From Pollutimonas sp. M17 (lineage in GTDB: Bacteria; Pseudomonadota; Gammaproteobacteria; Burkholderiales; Burkholderiaceae_B): a DNA stretch of 64,000 nucleotides. The DNA lies in assembly GCF_025836975.1 (NCBI RefSeq), contig NZ_CP107548.1, forward strand, positions 992,001-1,056,000, in the 5' to 3' direction. Positions 58,740-64,000 of this stretch are shown one piece after another; within the stretch, counting starts at the first letter, position 1; every line of letters begins with the position of its first letter. Made by a program: the position numbers and the translations under genes. The notes under the pieces are model-generated. The model was not told where the DNA came from. It saw only the letters and a list, made by a program, of their open reading frames with translations, and ran no database searches.

Positions 58740-58936
58740 CGTTCGGGCTCCGACCAACCTTGGTCCTCCTGGTTGCCAGACCGCGAAGCGGTCAACGATA
58801 TATGCTTGCCCAAGGATCGGGGGGGCTATGCCCCAATGAATTAATATAATAATGACTGGTTAAAAGAAATGAATTGTCTGGCCGAATCCGTCTGGAAAGT
58901 ATTTAAATAAGCCATTATCTAAAAAATCAATATCCT

Positions 58937-58991
58937 TCAGTCCACATTGTCTAGCTATCAGTCCATATGGGCCTTATCCATCAGTCCATTC
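58937..58991 (+). repeat. three TCAGTCCA iterons upstream of the TrfA-like gene
   Basis: TCAGTCCA at 58937, 58958 and 58981, spaced 21 and 23 bases (about two helical turns), in an AT-rich stretch just before the replication gene. This is the pattern of initiator-binding iterons or of an autoregulatory site. The remaining 58740-59028 gap holds short hairpins GACCGC-GAA-GCGGTC (58779-58793) and GGGGC-TAT-GCCCC (58822-58834) and an AT-rich tail. Confidence 0.6.
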
Positions 58992-59028
58992 TGCCTATAC
59001 TATTGCATCATAACTATGGAGATTGGTT

Positions 59029-59952
59029 TTGGAAAAGGAATCCAGCTTGCCGATGTGGCCCAAACTAGACTTGCCATACGGGTTGCTGATGAAGGCTGTT
59101 CTTGCGCCCAATGCCCTAGTGCGCGGTAGCGTATTCAGCACACTAGAATATGCCGGTGCGGCCGAGCGCCCGGTAATTACAGAACCGTTATTGCTAGCGA
59201 CGATGAAGCAGTATCGCATTGAACAAACTGCAGGCGTGCGTTTGTCGCAGAGCGACGCCGATGTGTTTTTTTGGTTGCTATCGCGTATTTACCGGCGTGG
59301 CGATCCTAGTGGAAGTCCTTCGACCTTCTTTGAGCACAAGGAAGCATTAGCGGAGCTTGGCCGTAAGCGTGGGGGCAAAACAGACCTGCTCCTTGCTGAT
59401 TCGCTGGACCGTCTTGGCCAGGCAGAATTCACATATGAGCTTCATCGCTCTGACGATGGCGAACACCCCGACGCCGGCGATGAAGAAGTTGAACCTGCCG
59501 GGAAACGGCTCCCAAGTATAGCCGGACGAACTCGACTGTTGTCACGTGTAGAGCGATGTGATCGGCTAGATAGCAAATATGATTACCAAGTCACGATTGC
59601 GGGCGGTGTGGCAGTCTTCTTTGATCGCAATGACTGGGTAGTTTTGCCAAACACAGAACGGAAGCAGCTTTCAAAGGAGCCGTTGGCACGCGGTCTGTAT
59701 GCGTTCTATTATTCTCATAGGCATGCGTATGCCATGCGGCCGGAAACCTTGAAAAAGTTAATGGGTCGTGAGTCCATGCAGAACAGCAAGTGGCTACATG
59801 CGCTGACAACGGCGCTTGCGAAAGTGAAAACGGCCACAGGCTGGCCGACATGTGAGGTGGCTCAGGTTGGGATATACGCAGGAAAAATAGTAGTGACAAA
59901 AGGCGCTCGCCGTAGGCGACGCAAGAAAGTTGGTGCTAGTGTGTCGGTCTAA
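59029..59952 (+). CDS. TrfA-like plasmid replication initiator
   Basis: About 307 residues. The order resembles TrfA-type initiators: NALVRGSVFSTLEY, KQYRIEQTAGVRLSQSDAD, FFWLLSRIYRRG, FEHKEALAELGRKRG, then a basic C-terminus (KGARRRRRKKVG). It would bind the iterons upstream and melt DNA. The start is uncertain: TTG 59029 has GGAGA six bases upstream, while TTG 59023 and ATG 59053 are in frame. A complete-looking replication gene in a chromosome suggests an integrated plasmid or element. Confidence 0.7.
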   Translation: MEKESSLPMWPKLDLPYGLLMKAVLAPNALVRGSVFSTLEYAGAAERPVITEPLLLATMKQYRIEQTAGVRLSQSDADVFFWLLSRIYRRGDPSGSPSTFFEHKEALAELGRKRGGKTDLLLADSLDRLGQAEFTYELHRSDDGEHPDAGDEEVEPAGKRLPSIAGRTRLLSRVERCDRLDSKYDYQVTIAGGVAVFFDRNDWVVLPNTERKQLSKEPLARGLYAFYYSHRHAYAMRPETLKKLMGRESMQNSKWLHALTTALAKVKTATGWPTCEVAQVGIYAGKIVVTKGARRRRRKKVGASVSV

Positions 59953-59967
59953 CCTGCTGTAAGCGTA

Positions 59968-59985
59968 GGCGGGCATTAGCCCGCC
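59968..59985. terminator. hairpin between convergent trfA-like and radC-like genes
   Basis: GGCGGGC-ATTA-GCCCGCC, a perfect 7-bp stem with a four-base loop, followed on the plus strand by GGTCTGTGTTT. Confidence 0.55.
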
Positions 59986-59994
59986 GGTCTGTGT

Positions 59995-60528
59995 TTACAG
60001 TTGGCCTTTTTCAGCTAACGAATTAGTGGTTTGTCCGGTCACAATAATGTGGTCCAGCAATCGAACATCAATAAGCGCCAAGGCATGCTTTAAGTGCCGC
60101 GTCAAAGCAAGATCAGCCTCGCTAGCTTCGGGTGTGCCGCTTGGATGGTTGTGTGACATGATAATTGCCGCAGCATCCAGGCGTAGCGCGGCTTTGACGA
60201 TTTCGCGCGGGTACACGCTGGCTTGCGTCAACGTTCCGTGGCTCATCTCCATGTAGCGGATCACCTTAAACTGGCTGTTCAGGTACAGAACGGCGGCAAC
60301 TTCATGCCCCATCCCCGACAGTTTCGACTGGAAATATCGTTTGACGGTATCCGGGTTCCCCATTGCATCCCGATTACTAATCAGACTTTCGGCAGCGATG
60401 CGCGCGGCGGCCAGCACGTGCGAATCGGTCGCGGCACGATATCGGCCTGACGGACTGCGCACATAGAGAGTCTGCCCCGTGTTCATGTTGTCATAGCCCA
60501 AAGCTGCGTTCTGGTTGACGTGTTCCAT
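59995..60528 (-). CDS. RadC-like JAB-domain protein
   Basis: 177 residues from ATG 60528 (AAGGATAGG upstream). The JAMM/MPN metalloprotease motif SHNHPSGTPEASEAD is intact (His-x-His-Pro ... Asp). RadC-like proteins are common on plasmids and genomic islands; their role is unsettled, with antirestriction-like and recombination-linked functions suggested. There is no helix-hairpin-helix domain at the N-terminus, unlike chromosomal RadC. Confidence 0.88.
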   Translation of the reverse strand: MEHVNQNAALGYDNMNTGQTLYVRSPSGRYRAATDSHVLAAARIAAESLISNRDAMGNPDTVKRYFQSKLSGMGHEVAAVLYLNSQFKVIRYMEMSHGTLTQASVYPREIVKAALRLDAAAIIMSHNHPSGTPEASEADLALTRHLKHALALIDVRLLDHIIVTGQTTNSLAEKGQL

Positions 60529-61150
60529 TGTCCTATCCTTCAAAAGCCGGTTGGTTTTCCTGCTGACCGAGGCCGAAGATTCCGAGCCTGATCGTAGGTT
60601 TTCGGCGTTCGCAGTAATACGGTTCCTGCGGGGTTGCCGCCGTTGCCGTGAGTTCGTCGCCTTGCCGTGCTGAACTGCTGGCCGAGGCTGATGAATAGGA
60701 CCGTGGAATATATGGAGGGGACCCGCATAGTGGGGAGGAAGCCGTTTATGCCGCGAAAGCCGAGGCAGCGGACACGGATGGCGGTACAGTCGGCGTTTTT
60801 GGGCGGCGCACTCAGGGCAACGGTGGGAGCCTCGTACCGATATGCCTGATTGCGGATGCTGGCTCGCGGCGAGCGTCGCTACCGCCTGAAAGCCGGTCTA
60901 GTCGAGGGTGTTCTCATTAAGTGGAAAGACACAAGGAGGCACGATCCGTCGCACCGGTCGTGGGTAATCGCAGACCTTTGCGCAAGAAATGGCAGCAGCT
61001 CTGTCCAGACAGCCGTGTTGGCGAACCTAGGTTTAGTTGAGTCTAAATACTTAAGGGAATACCCGCATAATGCCAGCGTTCGTAATGCTGTCATTTGCTT
61101 TTAGCGATATATTTCTGGATCTGTCACAAATTGTCGAGGAAGGATTTGGG
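60529..61150. other. region between RadC-like and GHKL genes, no gene recognised
   Basis: Short open frames at 60667-60849 and 60850-61104 lack good ribosome sites and resemble no family. The stretch holds an inverted repeat TTTAG-N6-CTAAA (61032-61047) and the strong ribosome site GAGGAAGGA (61137-61145) of the next gene. It may be a decayed gene plus the promoter of the defence cluster. Confidence 0.5.
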
Positions 61151-63172
61151 GTGAGCGCTATAGCAGAAGAATCGCAAAGGACCGAGTTCAAGCTCGAGGT
61201 TGATCTGAACGTCCTTAATCACCTGGGGATCGGTCTCTATAGCAGTACTCCGGCAGTTGTGACCGAGATCGTCGCTAATGCGTGGGATGCCGATGCTGAG
61301 CGGGTGGACATCACAATCGAGGACGGAAAGATTATCGTCCATGACGATGGTCATGGCATGGGAGCTGCAGAGCTACAAGGTCGCTTCTTGAAAGTCGGCT
61401 ACGCTCGCCGGGAGCAGCCGGGCGGAGACCGGAGCCCTACTCATAATCGTCCGGTCATGGGACGAAAGGGAATCGGCAAACTGGCAATGTTCTCGCTCGC
61501 CAATAGAATTGATCTTTGGTCAAAGAAAGAGGGCAGCCCAGAAGTGGCGGGCGCCGTTCTCGTGGCTGAGCTAAAGGACAAAATCAGTCGGAACGTTGCT
61601 TACACTTTAGAACCCGTCATCGAGCAGTACGAATGGAATTCGAGCGGGGGTACAAGAATTGTCTTGTCTGACCTGAACGCCGGTACAGACAAGACTGAGG
61701 CATTTCTCCGCCCTCGTATCGCCCGTCGATTTAGCGTCGTGGGTGACCGCTACAAATTTAAGGTCTACATCAACGAGAAGGAAGTCACCACCCGCGACCG
61801 CGGGTATCACAGCGATCTTCAGTTCTGGTGGGACCTTGATGATCAGACGCGTACAGACCAATTGCCATTAGCAACATCTTTAGCTAGCAACGAGAAGGGG
61901 GGCAAGTGCGTAGCTCGACTCGGTGAGGTGGTGGTTCACGACGACCAGGTCTATCGGCTCCGCGGGTTCATCGCCACAGTCGCGAAACCTAAACAGCTTA
62001 AGAAGACCGACGACAACATCAATCAGATATCTCTCTTCGCTAATGGTCGCGTCTTTCAGGAGGACATGCTGAAAGACATAGGCAATGCGAAAATTTTTAA
62101 CAGCTACTTAGTCGGAGAAATCCACGCTGATTTTCTCGATGCCGACGGGATCGACAGAGCTACTGCTAACCGTGAGGCGGTCAAGATCGGCGATCCACTC
62201 GTGTCAGCTGTTAGAAGTTGGCTCAAGGATGCGCTCGGACAAGTTGCTGATCAATGGGATGATTGGCGCCGTCAACAAAATGTCGAAAGCGACGATGAGC
62301 AAACCAAGCTCGCATTGGAAACCTGGTACGCCTCACTAGGTGAGCAGCGCGATGTGAAGTTGGCCAAGAAGCTAATCACTCCGATCCTGTCGACAGAACA
62401 TTCCAATGACGATGCCAAGAACAACGCCATCAAGCGCGACTTGGTGCGAAGTGCAATCGTTGGATTCGAGAAGCTGAGGGCCCGTAAGCAACTTGATCAA
62501 CTTGAGCATATCCACGACGTTATGTCTGTCGAGTTTCAAAGGATTTTCCACACCATCGGAGACATTGAAGCTAGCCACTACCACGAAATTACACGATCTC
62601 GCCTGCAGGTCATCGAGAAGTTCGAAAAGGAGATCGTAGATACCGCCGCTCTAGAGAAAATCGCCCAGAATTACTTGTTCGAGCATCTCTGGCTGCTGGA
62701 TCCAACATGGGGGCCTGTTGGTGAGAGCAAGGTGATGGAGCAGACCCTTACCAAGGAACTTAAGGCGGTTTCACCTGACTCAGAAACGGGCGCGCGGCTT
62801 GACATTGCCTATCGCACATCGACCGGCCGGCACGTCATCGTTGAACTCAAGCGTCCAGGCTTGAAGTCCGTCGATGTAGAGGACCTTATCAAGCAAGGGA
62901 AGAAGTATAAGGCGGCTATCACCGAATTCTTGAAGAAACATCCCGATCTTGCGGGATACAATGGAAGATTACCGCCGATTGACGTCTATTTTGTGACTGA
63001 AGAGTTACCTAGAACATCGTACGGAGATGCCCTAGATGACCTGCGCAAGCAGGATATGCAGGCATTCACTTACAAGGGTATGATCATGAACGCAAAGCGA
63101 GCGTATCAGGAGTACATCGATAAGTCACCTGACGTCTCCAAGATTGAAGATATCATCCGGCACATCACCTGA
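61151..63172 (+). CDS. GHKL (MutL/MORC-like) ATPase with C-terminal PD-(D/E)xK-like domain
   Basis: 673 residues from GTG 61151, chosen for its strong ribosome site; the frame is open further back without one. The GHKL ATPase core has the N box EIVANAWDAD (about 39-48), G1 DDGHGMG (about 65-71) and G2 GRKGIGK (about 104-110). A helical middle part follows (390-520). The C-terminal pattern LDIAYR (D551) and VIVELKRPG (E565, K567), after FEHLWLLDPTWG, looks like a restriction-type nuclease. It is most similar to MutL-like ATPases found in restriction-modification loci. Its 3' end overlaps vsr. Confidence 0.82.
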   Translation: MSAIAEESQRTEFKLEVDLNVLNHLGIGLYSSTPAVVTEIVANAWDADAERVDITIEDGKIIVHDDGHGMGAAELQGRFLKVGYARREQPGGDRSPTHNRPVMGRKGIGKLAMFSLANRIDLWSKKEGSPEVAGAVLVAELKDKISRNVAYTLEPVIEQYEWNSSGGTRIVLSDLNAGTDKTEAFLRPRIARRFSVVGDRYKFKVYINEKEVTTRDRGYHSDLQFWWDLDDQTRTDQLPLATSLASNEKGGKCVARLGEVVVHDDQVYRLRGFIATVAKPKQLKKTDDNINQISLFANGRVFQEDMLKDIGNAKIFNSYLVGEIHADFLDADGIDRATANREAVKIGDPLVSAVRSWLKDALGQVADQWDDWRRQQNVESDDEQTKLALETWYASLGEQRDVKLAKKLITPILSTEHSNDDAKNNAIKRDLVRSAIVGFEKLRARKQLDQLEHIHDVMSVEFQRIFHTIGDIEASHYHEITRSRLQVIEKFEKEIVDTAALEKIAQNYLFEHLWLLDPTWGPVGESKVMEQTLTKELKAVSPDSETGARLDIAYRTSTGRHVIVELKRPGLKSVDVEDLIKQGKKYKAAITEFLKKHPDLAGYNGRLPPIDVYFVTEELPRTSYGDALDDLRKQDMQAFTYKGMIMNAKRAYQEYIDKSPDVSKIEDIIRHIT

Positions 63173-63581
63173 GTCCGAGGTCGGTTCTGTTGAACGACGG
63201 AGCGCCCTCATGCGTTCTGTACGTCAAAAGGATACTGCGCCGGAAATGGTGGTCCGCCGTATCGCTCATGCGATCGGAGCCCGCTACAGGCTTCATCGAA
63301 AAGATCTACCAGGCCGCCCGGATCTCGTATTTCCTCGACGAAGCCTGTGTATCTTTGTCCATGGTTGTTTCTGGCACCGCCACCTTGGGTGTGGCCTAGC
63401 TAGCACTCCCAAATCTAATATGGAGTTCTGGCAGGAGAAGTTCGTACGCAACGTCGAGCGTGACGCCCGGAAGGAGGGTGAGCTTAGGGCTATGGGGTGG
63501 CGGGTGGAAATCATCTGGGAATGCGAGACACGTGACCCCGTGAGGCTAGAAAGGCGCTTATATGCCTTGCTATTCCCTTAA
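63144..63581 (+). CDS. vsr: very-short-patch-repair-type (Vsr) endonuclease
   Basis: 145 residues, the normal Vsr size. Active-site elements are present: YRLHRKDLPGRPDLVFP (metal Asp, D60) and FVHGCFWHRH (H73, H78), then WRVEIIWECE. Vsr nicks next to T:G mismatches made by deamination of 5-methylcytosine; in GHKL-linked loci a restriction role is also proposed. The start is a TTG (63144) inside the end of the ATPase gene, suggesting coupling. It lies tail to tail with the methyltransferase gene. Confidence 0.85.
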   Translation: MKISSGTSPESEVGSVERRSALMRSVRQKDTAPEMVVRRIAHAIGARYRLHRKDLPGRPDLVFPRRSLCIFVHGCFWHRHLGCGLASTPKSNMEFWQEKFVRNVERDARKEGELRAMGWRVEIIWECETRDPVRLERRLYALLFP

Positions 63582-64000
63582 TTCGCTTTCTTTTCTGCTT
63601 TGTTTACCATCTTAAGGTGATCAGCGATGCTCATCGCGATCACTTCACCCAACCGCACCGGCACTGCATTGCCTATCAGGCGGCCGATCACTGTGAAGTT
63701 CGCACGCTCGTTCTTCGGTATGAACTGATACGTCTTAGGAAAGGTCTGGAACAGTGCCGCTTCGCGCAGACTGATAGCCCGGTCCTGCTCGGGGTGGCCG
63801 AAGCGACCGTTGCCGAAACCGTAGCATAGCGTGGTCATCGTCGGCGCCACATCTTCCCAACGCATCCGTCCGTAAACTGAGCGAAAGCTCTTCCCTGAAT
63901 CCCGGCGATGGCATTCCGCTATCAAGTCTTCATCCCAATCTTGCCACGAGCCGCCGGGATTGGACTGACGAATTCGTTTCAGATTTATTTCCGTAAGACT
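63578..64000 (-). CDS. DNA (cytosine-5) methyltransferase, C-terminal part
   Basis: About 140 residues; the frame stays open to the window edge, so the catalytic N-terminal part is outside. GRMRWEDVAPTMTTLCYGFG, GRFGHPEQDRAISLREAALFQTFP and RLIGNAVPVRLGE are motifs VIII to X of C5 cytosine methyltransferases, intact. Its stop overlaps the vsr stop by four bases. It would protect the host DNA and make the mC sites that the Vsr nuclease repairs. Confidence 0.88.
   Translation of the reverse strand, partial: SLTEINLKRIRQSNPGGSWQDWDEDLIAECHRRDSGKSFRSVYGRMRWEDVAPTMTTLCYGFGNGRFGHPEQDRAISLREAALFQTFPKTYQFIPKNERANFTVIGRLIGNAVPVRLGEVIAMSIADHLKMVNKAEKKAN

Larger units (their letters stand above)
53307..64000. 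mobile_element. genomic island at tRNA-Ser(GCU), right end outside window
   Basis: From the tRNA onward the genes are accessory: integrase remnant, restriction-modification genes, a TrfA-like replication gene with iterons, RadC, and a GHKL-Vsr-Dcm cluster. The DNA is visibly less G+C-rich and has more T and A runs than the preceding 53 kb. No second copy of the tRNA 3' end is seen in the window, so the other border is unknown. The replication genes suggest descent from a plasmid or integrative element. Confidence 0.8.

Noticed and set aside
60667-61104. Two short frames (60 and 84 codons) before the GHKL gene
   Set aside because: No ribosome site, no recognisable family and no conserved-looking pattern; kept only as a note on the gap.

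Overview
The window looks like a chromosome segment of a beta-proteobacterium of the family Alcaligenaceae (Bordetella/Achromobacter/Pusillimonas relatives). The signs are high G+C coding sequence up to about 53.3 kb, three Bug-type solute receptors (4605, 33659, 51511), a TRAP transporter next to a malonyl-CoA synthetase, and a Burkholderiales-style set of housekeeping genes. The genus cannot be fixed from sequence alone.

Layout. 1-5.6 kb: the 3' part of a MatB-like malonyl-CoA synthetase, a complete TRAP transporter (binding protein, small and large permease) and an orphan Bug receptor, probably organic-acid uptake and activation. 5.6-9.5 kb: envelope and stress genes on the minus strand (cardiolipin synthase, FUSC membrane protein, YciF-like ferritin-fold protein) and tRNA-His. 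9.8-14.6 kb: a secreted Pro/Ser-rich protein, YpfJ-type zinc protease, YciO/Sua5-like protein, M50 protease, dapA and bamC. 14.7-19.6 kb: cysJ-cysI-cysG, transcribed leftward from an AT-rich promoter, for NADPH-dependent sulfite reduction and its siroheme. 19.8-23.6 kb: mutS and a ribosomal-protein oxygenase. 23.8-32.7 kb: small membrane proteins, a sugar-dehydrogenase-like lipoprotein, YggS, a luciferase-like oxidoreductase, a stress-type cluster (PRC-barrel, glycine-zipper, lmo0937-type) and an MscS channel. 32.8-36.0 kb: an IclR regulator divergent from a Bug receptor and a two-subunit CoA transferase, probably a catabolic unit. 36-50.7 kb: housekeeping genes (trmJ, suhB, TerC/CBS protein, uppP, carbonic anhydrase, NCS2 permease, lpxH, cyclophilin, TPR protein, cysS, a DNA glycosylase, accA, tilS, lysC). 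50.8-53.2 kb: a GntR regulator divergent from a Bug receptor and an RraA/aldolase-like gene.

From tRNA-Ser(GCU) at 53307 to the end, the composition changes (visibly less G+C-rich, different codon use) and the genes are accessory: an integrase remnant, a second truncated gene, a type III-like restriction-modification pair, an iteron-preceded TrfA-like replication gene, a RadC/JAB protein, and a second defence cluster. That cluster is a GHKL (MutL/MORC-like) ATPase with a probable C-terminal nuclease domain, then an overlapping vsr-like nuclease, and tail-to-tail the 3' end of a DNA cytosine methyltransferase. This is a genomic island cut by the window edge. The GHKL-Vsr-Dcm set is the most interesting part. 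Its general type (MutL-like ATPases in restriction-modification loci) is known, but its mechanism is poorly worked out.
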